56,258 nt of DNA from Bacillus norwichensis (GTDB taxonomy: Bacteria; Bacillota; Bacilli; Bacillales; Bacillaceae_C): assembly GCF_014836955.1 (NCBI RefSeq), contig NZ_JACSPV010000028.1, forward strand, positions 1-56,258, written 5' to 3'. Below the pieces are notes generated by a model, which did no database searches, had not been told where the DNA came from, and saw only the letters and a list, made by a program, of their open reading frames with translations. The translations under genes and the position numbers were made by a program. This document shows, piece by piece, positions 8,221 through 18,033 of this stretch (position 1 is the stretch's first letter; each line of letters opens with the position of its first letter).

Positions 8221-9776
8221 ATTTTTAAACAGAATTGCAATATAAATATATGCTCGGAGTTGTCCAAATCCATGTTCAAAAGCGACTTTATCTTTACCAG
8301 GCGATTTGTCATCGTTCTCCGATGAACATATAATTTTTCAGCTGCTCTAGATGCATTCCCATTTTCCTGTAGATACATGATCAGCGTTTCCAGCAACTCT
8401 GGATCCCCCTCGCTTTCGAGCGGTCCTAGTATTTGTCGAGCGTATTCCCATGCTGAGGAATCTTGGCTTAATTTGATAAAGAATTCGTAAATACCCAGTT
8501 GATAATAGGAATATATTTTATTATCGGGATAATATTCACGACCGAATTCCATCATATTTGTAACAGCCTTCACTTTTGCATCCAATTCGTTAAAATGGTA
8601 GAAAACTGGACTGATTCCTACACATGTGTCAGGAACAGGAAAATGGTCTGCAATATTGGATACTTCTTCAACTATCTCCTCCACCGATTTTAATACTGAG
8701 AGGATCAGGAGAACATATATCTCTTCTTTTTGTTCAAAAATAAAGGATTGCTCCACATTCGGTATCTGCTCCAGCAGATCCAGCCATTTTTTTTGACGCA
8801 TACAATCATAATCAACCACTCTGGAGGATCCTAAAGGAAGTTTTTGATCTTCCTTAAAATAAAGAACTACTTTTGCTTTTAGATTGGAATGGTTGGAAAT
8901 GGCTCTTTTGAACTCATCCACTTGCGACATGCAATGCTTTTGCATTTCAACTAATTCGGACATGACAATTTCATAGAGTTTGTGCTGAATCGCCTCAATG
9001 GATTTTTTACTCAATGAATTCATCAAGGTCTGATTGTGGAATGGCAAATGGATAAAAGCAAATATTTCCTGCCGTGTATAGAGCGGGATGATCAACCTAC
9101 TCAACTTTCCCGGCAAGTATATGTAGAAATGACCATCCTTCAAGATACGATCTTTCCATCTCCTCAAGTTATCTTGATACTCAGAATGAGTAGGAGGGGA
9201 AAAAACAAGACCTGTTTTTCTCCACGGATCCCGATAGAATCGACCACTTGAATATAATAGAAGCCCTTGCACGTCTTCTATATAAACAGCTCCACCGTTC
9301 AAATTCACGGATAGAAACTCCAACGCTTCCTCTACACTATTAAATATTATGTCCTTAAATGAATGAAGAGCATCGTTATCTGCAGAGGTATCTCCTTCCT
9401 GGTGCAACAGTCCATACAGAGGTGTAAGCAGATCAATGTATGCGACCCATTTGGGAATTGCAATGATTGGAAAATCATGTTTATCAGCTAACTCAATCAA
9501 TTCATCCGGCAGTTTTTCAACAAATCTTCCGACTTTAATCACAAGTCCAGCAGCTTTTTTATCAATTAAAGCCGAGATAATATCCAACTGTCTTTCAGGG
9601 TCATCCTTCACTGCATAAAAAGTAGTTATAACAAGGAGCCCTTCTGTGGCCCACGCCTCTACTTCAGGAACTTCCATTACTTCAATAAATCGAACTTCCT
9701 GCTTTAAACCCTTATATCCTGCTGATAAACTGCCATCCAAGGCTTGTGCAATTTCCAATACGTCCCATACTTTCAC
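8199..9776 (-). CDS. PucR family transcriptional regulator
   Basis: A 525-residue regulator. The N-terminal PucR domain (about residues 1-125, containing VMEVPEVEAWATEGLLVITT) is followed by a middle region and a C-terminal PucR-type helix-turn-helix (NASRAAEKLYVHRRTMTNRL, about 20-60 residues from the end). PucR in Bacillus subtilis controls purine catabolism, and relatives control other nitrogen sources. The start is taken as GTG 9776 because AGGAG lies 7 bases upstream and the -10 box overlaps the longer ATG start at 9809. It is oriented like the hydantoinase operon and is its likely regulator, though a terminator and two repeats separate them. Confidence 0.85.
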   Translation of the reverse strand: MKVWDVLEIAQALDGSLSAGYKGLKQEVRFIEVMEVPEVEAWATEGLLVITTFYAVKDDPERQLDIISALIDKKAAGLVIKVGRFVEKLPDELIELADKHDFPIIAIPKWVAYIDLLTPLYGLLHQEGDTSADNDALHSFKDIIFNSVEEALEFLSVNLNGGAVYIEDVQGLLLYSSGRFYRDPWRKTGLVFSPPTHSEYQDNLRRWKDRILKDGHFYIYLPGKLSRLIIPLYTRQEIFAFIHLPFHNQTLMNSLSKKSIEAIQHKLYEIVMSELVEMQKHCMSQVDEFKRAISNHSNLKAKVVLYFKEDQKLPLGSSRVVDYDCMRQKKWLDLLEQIPNVEQSFIFEQKEEIYVLLILSVLKSVEEIVEEVSNIADHFPVPDTCVGISPVFYHFNELDAKVKAVTNMMEFGREYYPDNKIYSYYQLGIYEFFIKLSQDSSAWEYARQILGPLESEGDPELLETLIMYLQENGNASRAAEKLYVHRRTMTNRLVKIKSLLNMDLDNSEHIFILQFCLKIKRINEQ

Positions 9777-9807
9777 CGCAATTCTCCTTTTCATTACTGT
9801 TTCCACC

Positions 9808-9838
9808 ATTATACAGAATTAAAACAAATCACTTTCAA
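9808..9838 (-). promoter_or_regulatory. Sigma-A promoter of the PucR-type gene
   Basis: TATAAT (9813-9808) lies 19 bases after TTGAAA (9838-9833). The predicted transcript start near 9801 supports GTG 9776 rather than ATG 9809 as the translation start. Confidence 0.55.
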
Positions 9839-9880
9839 TCACAAGTCAATGATGTGAATCAAGAGAAGCTGTTCATTTTA

Positions 9881-11260
9881 TTATGTCCAAGCCGCGTTTA
9901 AAAGTGAAACCCCTTTTACGATTTCAGCCGCAGATAGATTGCTAAAGCCCAGCTTTATTAAAGGTTCGTTTGGATATTCGGCAATAAAGTGAGGCAAGGT
10001 CGAGTAGATTTTAACACCTTGTTTTTGAGCCTGTTCTATTAACCAACTTTCCGATTTGCCAAAGTGAGCTTGCATCAATAGGTACAATCCCGATTGCTCA
10101 CCAATAATAATTATTTTATCTTCGAATGTCCTACGAAGTTCTGAAGCCAATAATTGCATTTTACGCTGGTAAATCAGCCGCATCCTTTTAATGTGACGAA
10201 ACCATTCCCCCTCTTCCATCAATTTAGCCATTGTGAGTTGATGAAGTTTTGAAGCTGTATGTTGAAACATACCAAAGGTTTTTTTATATTGACTTAATAT
10301 AGGTTCTGGCAGCACTATATAGCACATACGAAGTCCTGGAAGAAAAGCTTTTGAGAAATTTCCAATATATAGAACCCTCGTTGCATCAATGGATGAGAGC
10401 GCTGGAAATGGCTTCTGCGTATAGCGAAACTCACTATCGTAATCATCTTCAATAATATAGCCATCACGGTTGTTTGCCCACTGAATGAGTGCCTGCCTTT
10501 GTTGAATCGGCATCGTGACACCCAACGGACATTGATGTGATGGTGTAACATAAATAAGTTTTGATTGTAATTGGTCCAAATGTGAAAAATCAGCACCATT
10601 TCTTTTAATTGGGATAGTTTCAAGCTGGAACCTATGCAGACTAAATACCTCACGGGCACCATCATAACCCGGGTTTTCAACAATAATACTATTATATTTC
10701 GGCTTTAATATATGACCAAGATTAAGAAGCATTTGCTGAGTGTTACTACCAATAATGACAGCATCCGAATTCGTCTCAAGGCCTCGTGATTGAAATAAAT
10801 AGCGGACAATCTCTGATCTCAGTTGCTCTTCTCCAAAAGGATCACCATACGTATAGCTCGCTGGCATTGCTAATGTTTGATTAGCCATTTTCCTCCATAT
10901 TTTTACTGGGAAATGGGAGGGATCCACTGCACCCGCTCGGAAGTCTACAAGTATTTCAGGCGAGGTCTTTGAAACCCCTTCCCTCTTCTCTATAAAAGGA
11001 TGGTTTAACAATAGCGGTTCTAAGAGGTTAACGAAATACCCTCTTCTTCCCTCTCCACGAATATAGCCTTCTGCTACAAGTTGATCATAGGCAGTAAGTG
11101 TTGTATTTCGACTTACTCCCAATGACTCCGCTAGCCTCCTGATGGATGGCAGCTGCTCATTTGTTTGAATATCCCCTTTTTCAATATATAATTTTAGCTT
11201 TTCATAGATTTGTTTATATTTAGGACGCTTATCATTCAAAGCGAAAATAATCTCTTTCAC
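9881..11260 (-). CDS. MocR/PdxR-type regulator (GntR helix-turn-helix fused to aminotransferase domain)
   Basis: A 459-residue fusion. An N-terminal GntR winged helix (about residues 10-75, PSIRRLAESLGVSRNTTLTA) is joined to a fold-type I aminotransferase domain. The PLP lysine is present in IGNFSKAFLPG (residue 304). MocR proteins use PLP or a PLP-amine adduct to sense vitamin B6 or an amine and usually control a divergent gene; here that is the PaiB-like gene. The start is taken as GTG 11260, with AGGAG eight bases upstream; the GTG at 11269 would sit directly on the RBS. It may be repressor or activator. Confidence 0.85.
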   Translation of the reverse strand: MKEIIFALNDKRPKYKQIYEKLKLYIEKGDIQTNEQLPSIRRLAESLGVSRNTTLTAYDQLVAEGYIRGEGRRGYFVNLLEPLLLNHPFIEKREGVSKTSPEILVDFRAGAVDPSHFPVKIWRKMANQTLAMPASYTYGDPFGEEQLRSEIVRYLFQSRGLETNSDAVIIGSNTQQMLLNLGHILKPKYNSIIVENPGYDGAREVFSLHRFQLETIPIKRNGADFSHLDQLQSKLIYVTPSHQCPLGVTMPIQQRQALIQWANNRDGYIIEDDYDSEFRYTQKPFPALSSIDATRVLYIGNFSKAFLPGLRMCYIVLPEPILSQYKKTFGMFQHTASKLHQLTMAKLMEEGEWFRHIKRMRLIYQRKMQLLASELRRTFEDKIIIIGEQSGLYLLMQAHFGKSESWLIEQAQKQGVKIYSTLPHFIAEYPNEPLIKLGFSNLSAAEIVKGVSLLNAAWT

Positions 11261-11276
11261 TTTTTTCACTCCTTTG

Positions 11277-11314
11277 ACATGTAAAAAAGATTAAAATTGT
11301 ATCTTTTAACATGT
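11277..11314. promoter_or_regulatory. Candidate operator between the MocR-type gene and paiB
   Basis: An imperfect inverted repeat in which ACATGTAAAAAAGAT faces ATCTTTTAACATGT, directly upstream of the MocR-type start. The position suits autoregulation and control of the divergent gene. Binding is inferred from symmetry and position only. Confidence 0.45.
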
Positions 11315-11452
11315 CAGAACTTACATTACTATAGTATTGCAAAGGCAATGAATTTAACAAATAATCACTAAAAGTACAATTCAACAAAACGAGTCAAAAA
11401 TTTTTCTCCATATCCAAAAAACAAGCTATACCTTGATGAAAGGGAGTTGAAT

Positions 11453-12067
11453 ATGTATATACCTAAACATTTCAAAATGACCGATAAAGCGAGTATTTTC
11501 GAGGTAATAAGACAACATAGCTTTGCCACAATATTTTCCATGCACCAAGGCATGCCTTTTGCCACACACCTGCCTTTAATATTGAGTGAAGATGGCAGTC
11601 ATTTGTCAGGGCATTTTGCTCGACAGAATCCACAATGGACAGACATTGAAAAGCAAACGGTTTTAGCGGTATTCCAAGGGCCGCATAGTTATATTTCTCC
11701 ATCTTGGTACGAAACAAATCAAACCGTTCCGACTTGGAATTACGTCGCAGTTCATGTATATGGTGAAATGAAGCTAATCGATAATGAAAAGGAGATAATG
11801 TCTGATTTTCGTCAAATGATAGATATATATGAAACAAAAGAGGGACAGTATCAAGTGGAAGATGTAGATCCCAAAATCATTTCCAACTTGAATAAAGGCG
11901 TCCAAGCGTTTAAAATCCATATTTCAAATATTGAAGGAAAAGCAAAATTAAGTCAAAATCATTCATCCGAAAGACAAAATCGAGTTATTTCTCAATTGGC
12001 CAAAGGAAATAGCGAAAACGACCAGCAAATTGCTGAATTAATGAAAAAGAACCAATACACTAAATAG
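11453..12067 (+). CDS. PaiB-like FMN-binding negative regulator
   Basis: A 204-residue protein of the PaiB family with a split-barrel FMN-binding fold. Recognisable are [20 protein letters not shown] at the N-terminus and [20 protein letters not shown] (about residues 84-103), the family signature. In Bacillus subtilis PaiB is linked with the polyamine acetyltransferase PaiA and affects degradative enzyme and sporulation genes; the molecular activity of the family is unsettled. The start is ATG 11453, six bases after AGGGAG; the in-frame TTG at 11447 touches the RBS. It is divergent from the MocR-type gene and ends in a strong terminator, so it is probably a single-gene unit. Confidence 0.85.
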   Translation: MYIPKHFKMTDKASIFEVIRQHSFATIFSMHQGMPFATHLPLILSEDGSHLSGHFARQNPQWTDIEKQTVLAVFQGPHSYISPSWYETNQTVPTWNYVAVHVYGEMKLIDNEKEIMSDFRQMIDIYETKEGQYQVEDVDPKIISNLNKGVQAFKIHISNIEGKAKLSQNHSSERQNRVISQLAKGNSENDQQIAELMKKNQYTK

Positions 12068-12081
12068 ACTTCTGCTGTAAT

Positions 12082-12124
12082 GGTGCCCTTTCATCAGTTC
12101 TTATTGAATGGGCACCTTTTTATA
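12082..12124 (+). terminator. Terminator of the paiB-like gene
   Basis: GGTGCCC and GGGCACC form the stem, extended by TT/AA pairs, and are followed by TTTTTATATATTTT. Confidence 0.85.
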
Positions 12125-12156
12125 TATTTTGACAGTTTTGGTACAGATAAGAATGC

Positions 12157-12192
12157 AGAAAAACTGGCCAACCCCTTTTCAGGGCAGCCAGT
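12157..12192 (-). terminator. Terminator of the peptide-transport/C45 operon
   Basis: ACTGGC-CCC pairs with GGG-GCCAGT. On the minus strand it is followed by TTTTTCTGC. It lies 20 bases after the stop of the substrate-binding protein gene. Confidence 0.8.
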
Positions 12193-12212
12193 CTTTATAA
12201 GCCTGTGCTTCT

Positions 12213-13772
12213 TTAATTAGAGACTGTAGTGTTCCAAAAGACAGGTCCCTGGAACATCTCAAAATTTTTAACATTTGTTCGTACAGCAGCGACCCCATCA
12301 TAATCCCCAAATTTTATAGCAGGCAGATAGTTCCAGGCTTCCTCCTGAAGCTCGCCAAATATCTCTTTCGCCTCTTCATCAGAAGGAGCAACCATTAATT
12401 GATCTAATAGTTTATCAATTTCTGGACTATTAGACCAGCCAGTATATTTAATTCTGGAATCTAGAAAGTTAATTTGTGTTGGATCAGTGACCGGGTTATA
12501 CCCCATTGGCATTAAATCATAAAATTTATCATCTTCTCTGACTTCCATTAAAGTAGCCCAGTCATATACCTCTAATTTAGATTTAACTCCAACCTTTTTA
12601 AGATTTTCCTGGATGACAACACCTATTTGATATTGGTCCTCATAATCCCTTGTAGTTAAAATTGTGAGTTCCTCCCCATTATAACCGGCTTCTTTAAACA
12701 ACTTTTTAGCCGTTTCCGGGTCATATTCATCATACTTGTCTTTCCCCTTTTCACTGTACCAGCTTACATACTCCTTAGATAACAATCCATGTTCTTGTCT
12801 ATAAAACTTTTCATCCGTGAATGCCGCCATCATTACCTCATTTTTATCCACTGCCAAATTTAACGCTTGTCGAGCTTTTTCACTGGAAAATATTCCATTA
12901 CGTTTGTTAAATACAACTGTGCTGAATCCTTCCGGATGAGTAATTGCTTCTATGTTCGCATCACTTTCTATTGCTGGAACATTATCGTAAGGAATTTGAA
13001 GTGCTACATCATACTCTCCAGTCTGAATACCAGCCGTTCTGGTAGATGTATCCGGAACCATTCGGAAATACAACTCATCAATCATTGGCTCTTTTTTACC
13101 GACTAATCCATCTGGTTCACTTCGTGGCGATTGATAATCTTCATTTTTGACAAGCTTAATATATTGGTCTTTTTTCCATTCATCTAGCTTAAAAGGCCCT
13201 GTTCCAATATACTCTTTAACTCCGGAATTTGGCGCATTTTCAACAATTTCTTTTGGCATAATAGCCGCAAAATTGATATTGGTAGCCAATATATATTTCG
13301 CAATTGTAAATGGCCTGTCCATTTTTAATACAACAGTATAATCATCTTCTTTTACAAATTCAGACTTGGAAAAATAGGTGTTTGCCTTACCATTTAATTC
13401 TCTCCAGCGCTCCATAGATGCTACAACATCATCTGCTGTCATTTCCTTACCATTGTGGAACTTAACTCCCTTTCTTAATTTAAAAGTAATGCTTTTGAGG
13501 TCTTCACTAGATTCAAATGTTTCTGCCAACAATGGAGCTGCCTCATTCCTTGCATTAAAGGCCAAAAGCGACTCGAAAATATTGCGTCCAATTTCAGTAG
13601 TGGCTACAGAAACAGTCACATGCGGATCTAAGGTAGGCGGCTGTGCCATATATGCGACATTCAATGTCCCGCCTTTTTCATCGCCCCCTTCTTTTTTTCC
13701 TGCATCCTCAGATGAAGAAGAACATCCTACCAGCAAAAAGATGATTAAAAATGATATAAGTATTTTTTTCAT
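12213..13772 (-). CDS. Oligopeptide/dipeptide ABC transporter substrate-binding lipoprotein
   Basis: A 519-residue extracellular solute-binding protein of family 5 (OppA/DppA type). The signal peptide ends in the lipobox LLVGC, with Cys16 as the lipidated residue. The mature part has the family features AQPPTLDPHVTVSV and YIGTGPFKLDEWKKDQYIKL. It is the last gene of the minus-strand operon oppBCDF-C45-SBP, and ATG 13772 follows GGGGG. This order, with the binding protein at the 3' end after a hydrolase gene, differs from classical oppABCDF. Ligands of the family include peptides, opines, glutathione and nickel chelates; the C45 neighbour makes an N-acylated amine or peptide plausible. Confidence 0.88.
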   Translation of the reverse strand: MKKILISFLIIFLLVGCSSSSEDAGKKEGGDEKGGTLNVAYMAQPPTLDPHVTVSVATTEIGRNIFESLLAFNARNEAAPLLAETFESSEDLKSITFKLRKGVKFHNGKEMTADDVVASMERWRELNGKANTYFSKSEFVKEDDYTVVLKMDRPFTIAKYILATNINFAAIMPKEIVENAPNSGVKEYIGTGPFKLDEWKKDQYIKLVKNEDYQSPRSEPDGLVGKKEPMIDELYFRMVPDTSTRTAGIQTGEYDVALQIPYDNVPAIESDANIEAITHPEGFSTVVFNKRNGIFSSEKARQALNLAVDKNEVMMAAFTDEKFYRQEHGLLSKEYVSWYSEKGKDKYDEYDPETAKKLFKEAGYNGEELTILTTRDYEDQYQIGVVIQENLKKVGVKSKLEVYDWATLMEVREDDKFYDLMPMGYNPVTDPTQINFLDSRIKYTGWSNSPEIDKLLDQLMVAPSDEEAKEIFGELQEEAWNYLPAIKFGDYDGVAAVRTNVKNFEMFQGPVFWNTTVSN

Positions 13773-13805
13773 TCTGTTACCCCCGTTATTTTTATGTTTT
13801 TTCCA

Positions 13806-14903
13806 TTACAATGCTGTTTTTGTCATGGTATCGATCTCCTCAAATTCTCCTTCCAGTCCTATTCGCAATAATGCCTTCCTCTTCGATAAATTCATAATAA
13901 TAGAGAAAACAGTTTCTACCTTTCGATATTCCGGAGCGTTTTCGTTTTCGAAATGATGAATAGAGCTCGGTTTATTAAATGTATCGGACAACCATCTCTC
14001 AAACGTTTGTTCATTGATTGGTTCTTTAGCGGCTATACTTGCTTTAATTAGTTGATCAGCCCTTTTCTTTCGAATGATTGAATCTTCAAATCGAACTTCA
14101 TTCATGTCATTTACATATTGTTTAATAACATTAGAGCAAATATGGTTTGTATGTGTTAACCACCCATCTTCTCCGCCAACATAATCAATACCAAAAGGGG
14201 AAACTTCCGCATTAACTACCATTCCATTTCCATTGCCGTCATCATAGCCAATTAAGAAATTTCCAGACGCAGCTATTTGTCCATTTGAAATTTTAGACAT
14301 GGCTTCTGCTTGCGAATATGAATTTAAAACAGCCCTTAACCCTAAATGCAATGGTATTTCATTTGTTCTCTTATCCGTAATCAAAGCATTTAAACATAGT
14401 CCGACTCCAGCTGAATTGAAGCCAATTTTCCCTATGATCCCACCTTCTGTCACCATTGTGATACGAGGTTTAGATTCAGCTTGTATATCAAGTAGTAGCA
14501 AGCTGTCTTTTTGAGAGGAAGTCCAATCCCAGGTCTGACCAATAATTGTGTCTTTAATCGTCGGACTGGCAACAGCCATTGACGTACAGCCGTCCGAAAA
14601 AACCTCTCCTTGATTCGTCAAAGCGATTTCACTTCGGGCATTTAAAGCCAAAATATCTTCAAACTCTACTCCAGCACCTTTTGCAATCCCTTCCATTTCT
14701 TCAATCATTTGAAGGTCATATTTTTCAATTGCGTTTAAATGAAGCAAAGCCTGCTCCCTAGCTTCTTTCCAACTCATGTTTTTGGCAACATAAAATAGCC
14801 TTTCATATGTTTTAAGACTATTCATAACTTCCTGTTTCCCCTGGCTTCCATGGCAGACCCCTACTTCTTTTGCAGAGCCTTGAAGATGTAATGTTTTGAT
14901 CAT
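13806..14903 (-). CDS. C45 family autoproteolytic acyltransferase/hydrolase (copy 1)
   Basis: A 365-residue Ntn-hydrolase of peptidase family C45, related to acyl-CoA:6-aminopenicillanate acyltransferase. Such proteins cut themselves before a cysteine that becomes the N-terminal nucleophile. Here Cys106 in SDGCTSMAV is the expected site, and IIGQTWDW and TEGGIIGKIGFNSAGVGLC are conserved blocks around the active site. Physiological reactions are mostly amide bond hydrolysis or acyl transfer. It lies between the oppF-like gene (with repeat copy 2 in the gap) and the binding protein gene, so an imported acylated compound is the likely substrate. A paralogue of the same architecture is at 42517-43599. 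Confidence 0.85.
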   Translation of the reverse strand: MIKTLHLQGSAKEVGVCHGSQGKQEVMNSLKTYERLFYVAKNMSWKEAREQALLHLNAIEKYDLQMIEEMEGIAKGAGVEFEDILALNARSEIALTNQGEVFSDGCTSMAVASPTIKDTIIGQTWDWTSSQKDSLLLLDIQAESKPRITMVTEGGIIGKIGFNSAGVGLCLNALITDKRTNEIPLHLGLRAVLNSYSQAEAMSKISNGQIAASGNFLIGYDDGNGNGMVVNAEVSPFGIDYVGGEDGWLTHTNHICSNVIKQYVNDMNEVRFEDSIIRKKRADQLIKASIAAKEPINEQTFERWLSDTFNKPSSIHHFENENAPEYRKVETVFSIIMNLSKRKALLRIGLEGEFEEIDTMTKTAL

Positions 14904-14932
14904 TGTATATTCTATTCCTCCCTTTCAATTAT

Positions 14933-15108
14933 CAAATTCGCCTTGGTATTTGCTCCATATTTTGTTGAGCTTAAGCTCAACAGGTCTCCCTTAAAAATTT
15001 GTGGTATCGGCCAGAAGCTTTCACTTCATTCAGCCCCCCACTGAATGGAATACCAATATGCATTCATCTCACCACTTACAAAAGTGGGAGACTTCTGCTG
15101 ACTAAATT
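14933..15108 (+). repeat. Multi-hairpin intergenic element, copy 2 of 7
   Basis: Preceded by TTAT. Hairpin 2 is the perfect palindrome TTGAGC-ttaa-GCTCAA, which differs from copy 1 (TCGAGC/GCTCGA) by a paired C-T and G-A change. Hairpin 3 is CATTCAG/CTGAATG and hairpin 4 is CCACTT/AAGTGG. It fills the gap between the end of the oppF-like gene and the start of the C45 gene, inside an apparent operon. Confidence 0.8.
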
Positions 15109-15115
15109 TTAAAAA

Positions 15116-16099
15116 CTAGGCATACAAGTGGCAAGCAACCTGATGTCTGCCAGCACCGTGCGTTACGGTTGGAACTTCAGTTTTACAACGTTCCATTGCA
15201 TGTGGACACCGAGTATGAAAAACACATCCTGAAGGCAAATTTGTCGGAGAGGGTACATCTCCTTTTATTACTATTCTTTCTTTTTTTCTATGTGGGTTTG
15301 CAATCGGAATGGCAGACAACAAAGCTTGAGTATATGGGTGCAACGGATTTTTAAACAGTTCGTCAGTTGGCGCTAGTTCTACTATGCTCCCAAGATACAT
15401 GACCCCGATTCGATCAGAAATATGACGGACGACACTTAAATCATGTGCTATAAATAAATAAGCCTGTTCGAATTCATCCTGTAACTCCTGCAACAGATTA
15501 ATTACCTGCGACTGTATAGAAACATCCAAAGCAGAAACCGGCTCATCACATATAATGACCTTTGGAGTAACAGCCAATGCCCGCGCGAGGCCAATCCGTT
15601 GTCTTTGTCCTCCTGAAAACTCATGAGGATACCGATAGTATTGATCACTCCGTAATCCAACCTTATTTAATAGGTCCATCGCCTTTTCCATTCTTTCAAC
15701 TCTTGTTCCAATGCCCTGAATCTTCATTGGCTCCTCAACACTATATCCAATTCTTTTTTTAGGATTAAGCGAAGAATGCGGATCTTGAAAAACCATTTGC
15801 ATTTCTTTTCTAATCGGCATGAATTGCTTGTCTTTTAATTGAAAAATATCCTTACCCTTGTATAAGGCTGTCCCAGAAGTAGGCTCCGTCAACCGTAATA
15901 TCGTTCTGCCCGTTGTACTTTTTCCACAGCCTGATTCTCCAACAAGCCCTAAGGTTTCTTTTTCGTATAAATCGAACGTTACATTATTAACAGCCTTGAC
16001 CTGACCCGTTACCTTACCAAGCGGATTCGTTATTGCAAAATGTTTCTGTAAGTTTTTGACCTGCAAGAGAGGTTCTTGTTTCTCATACGCTTGCTGCAT
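15116..16099 (-). CDS. Oligopeptide ABC transporter ATP-binding protein (OppF/DppF type)
   Basis: A 327-residue ATPase with Walker A GESGCGKST (about residues 53-61), signature FSGGQRQRIGLARAL and Walker B VIICDEP. The C-terminal oligopeptide-binding extension is present, with the cysteine cluster SGCVFHTRCPHAMERC. The start overlaps the upstream OppD-like gene by 17 bases, with RBS GAGGAGG inside that gene. It works with the OppD-like protein as the heterodimeric motor. Its 3' end is directly followed by repeat copy 2. Confidence 0.9.
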   Translation of the reverse strand: MQQAYEKQEPLLQVKNLQKHFAITNPLGKVTGQVKAVNNVTFDLYEKETLGLVGESGCGKSTTGRTILRLTEPTSGTALYKGKDIFQLKDKQFMPIRKEMQMVFQDPHSSLNPKKRIGYSVEEPMKIQGIGTRVERMEKAMDLLNKVGLRSDQYYRYPHEFSGGQRQRIGLARALAVTPKVIICDEPVSALDVSIQSQVINLLQELQDEFEQAYLFIAHDLSVVRHISDRIGVMYLGSIVELAPTDELFKNPLHPYTQALLSAIPIANPHRKKERIVIKGDVPSPTNLPSGCVFHTRCPHAMERCKTEVPTVTHGAGRHQVACHLYA

Positions 16100-17099
16100 G
16101 ATGTGTATGGCCCTCCTCTTTTAAGAACTTATCAGCTTTCCAACATCTAACTTTTTGAGCTGTGTCAATTTCTGTTAAATCAGGTGCTTGTCCAATGCAT
16201 TGTTCATCAGCAAATTCGCATCTCGGTGCAAAACGGCACCCAGTTGGAACAGCAGTTAGAGAGGGAACAACTCCCTTAATTACATGCAGTTTTTCCGTGC
16301 GGTCTCCGTCAAGCTGTGGAATCGATTTCAACAGCCCTTTCGTATAAGGATGAAGCGGGCGGGAAAACAGCGTTCCAACCTCCCCTTCTTCGATCACTTG
16401 TCCAAGGTACATAACCACCACTCTCTGACAAACTTCAGCTACGACACCAAGATCGTGAGTGATCATCATGACGCCCATTTCCAGCTCTGATTTCAAATGA
16501 TTAATCAGGTCTAAGATTTGAGCTTGAATGGTGACATCAAGAGCGGTAGTCGGCTCATCTGCAATCAACACTTTGGGTCTGCATGCCAAAGCCATAGCAA
16601 TAAACACTCTTTGCCTCATTCCGCCAGATAGCTCATGAGGATATTCATTTATTCTTTTCTCCGGTGCAGGTATACCCGTAAGCCTTAACATTTCTTCGGC
16701 TTGTTTAAATGCCTCGCGTTTACTGACTTTTTGATGGATAATGATTACTTCAGCTATTTGATCCCCGATCGTTTGCACCGGATTTAAGGAAGTCATGGGA
16801 TCTTGAAAAACCATTGAAATCTGATTGCCGCGAATTTCTCGCATGTCTGCTTTGCTTAGTTGTAGTAAATTCTTGCCCTCAAAAAGAACCTCCCCCTCAT
16901 ATTTTGTTGTCTTTTCATTCAGTAATCTCATGATTGACTCGGAGGTGACACTTTTCCCACATCCAGACTCCCCTACAACTCCGATGGTTTCCCCTTTATT
17001 CACTGTAAAGCTTACATCATCAACAGCTGTAACTGGTCCCTCTTCAGAAGCAAAAGTGGTTCTTAAATGATTAACCTTTAAAAGTGAGTAATTGGACAT
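16083..17099 (-). CDS. Oligopeptide ABC transporter ATP-binding protein (OppD/DppD type)
   Basis: A 338-residue ATPase with Walker A GESGCGKSV, signature LSGGMRQRV and Walker B VLIADEP. It has the C-terminal oligopeptide-transport domain with the cysteine-containing stretch TGCRFAPRCEFADEQC. The start is taken as ATG 17099, seven to eight bases after GAGGAGG; a longer in-frame ATG at 17123 has no RBS of its own. It is the partner of the OppF-like ATPase and follows the permease genes in the same operon. Confidence 0.9.
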   Translation of the reverse strand: MSNYSLLKVNHLRTTFASEEGPVTAVDDVSFTVNKGETIGVVGESGCGKSVTSESIMRLLNEKTTKYEGEVLFEGKNLLQLSKADMREIRGNQISMVFQDPMTSLNPVQTIGDQIAEVIIIHQKVSKREAFKQAEEMLRLTGIPAPEKRINEYPHELSGGMRQRVFIAMALACRPKVLIADEPTTALDVTIQAQILDLINHLKSELEMGVMMITHDLGVVAEVCQRVVVMYLGQVIEEGEVGTLFSRPLHPYTKGLLKSIPQLDGDRTEKLHVIKGVVPSLTAVPTGCRFAPRCEFADEQCIGQAPDLTEIDTAQKVRCWKADKFLKEEGHTHHAASV

Positions 17100-17122
17100 C
17101 CTGCTACCCTCCTCATTCTTCA

Positions 17123-18022
17123 TTATTTTTTTGCTTTATTTGACTGAGGATCTATCAAGTCACGTATTCCATCTCCGAGCAGATTAGAACCTAAAACAGC
17201 CAATAAAAGGAATATCCCCGGAAACACGGTCATCCACCAAGCGCTCTGAATCACGCTTTTCCCATCAAATAAAATGTTACCCCAGCTCGGTTCGGGTGCT
17301 GGTATTCCAGCTCCCAAAAAGCTTAAAGCTGCCTCTATAATCATAGAAACTGAGAAGACATAAGTAATTTGAACAATCAGTGGAGTTAAAACATTGGGCG
17401 CAATATGTGACCAAATAATCTTCCGCGAACTTGCTCCTTGGGCTCTCGCAGCCTCAATATATGTCTGTTCCTTTATCACTAATGCTGCGGAGCGAACAAT
17501 TCTGGCTACTCCTGGTGTTTCAACAATGACAATGGCAATCACAACATTTATTGGTTTTGGCCCCATAACTGCCATAATGGCAATAGCCAGTAGAATGGAT
17601 GGAAATGCCATCAAACCATCAGCAATTCTCATCAAAACATGATCGAGTATCCGGTAGTAAGAGGAATACATGCCAATAAAGAGGCCAAGGAAACCGGTAA
17701 TAATTGCTACGGAAATCCCTACAGCAAGAGAAACTCTAGCCCCATAAACCACACGGCTGAAAATATCCCGGCCAAAGTTATCTGTGCCAAACCAATGCGT
17801 TGCATTTGGTGCTTTTAAACGATTTACAGCTTCCAAATCATATGGAGTAAATTGAGCAATCAGTGGAGCAAGAAGTGCTAGCAGGGTGATGAGAAAAATA
17901 ATTCCCCCACCAATTACAACCATCTTGTTAGCCCAAACTCGCCTGAGAAATAAAGCTCGTCTCTCCTTTGCAATTTCTTTTTTCTGCCCTTCCATGTTCT
18001 GTTCTATTGCGTTTGAAATCAT
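17123..18022 (-). CDS. Oligopeptide ABC transporter permease (OppC/DppC type)
   Basis: A 299-residue inner membrane permease with a cytoplasmic N-terminus, six predicted spans and the N-terminal motif ATHWFGTDNFGRDIFSRVVYG typical of OppC. The EAA loop reads EAARAQGASSRKIIWSHIAPN. RBS GGGGG precedes ATG 18022. It follows the OppB-like gene by 11 bases. Confidence 0.9.
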   Translation of the reverse strand: MISNAIEQNMEGQKKEIAKERRALFLRRVWANKMVVIGGGIIFLITLLALLAPLIAQFTPYDLEAVNRLKAPNATHWFGTDNFGRDIFSRVVYGARVSLAVGISVAIITGFLGLFIGMYSSYYRILDHVLMRIADGLMAFPSILLAIAIMAVMGPKPINVVIAIVIVETPGVARIVRSAALVIKEQTYIEAARAQGASSRKIIWSHIAPNVLTPLIVQITYVFSVSMIIEAALSFLGAGIPAPEPSWGNILFDGKSVIQSAWWMTVFPGIFLLLAVLGSNLLGDGIRDLIDPQSNKAKK

Positions 18023-18033
18023 ATTCTCACCCC

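Noticed and set aside
13378-13956. 192-codon plus-strand frame across the start of the peptide-binding protein gene
   Set aside because: It covers the signal peptide region of the opposite gene and the end of the C45 gene. No RBS or family motif.
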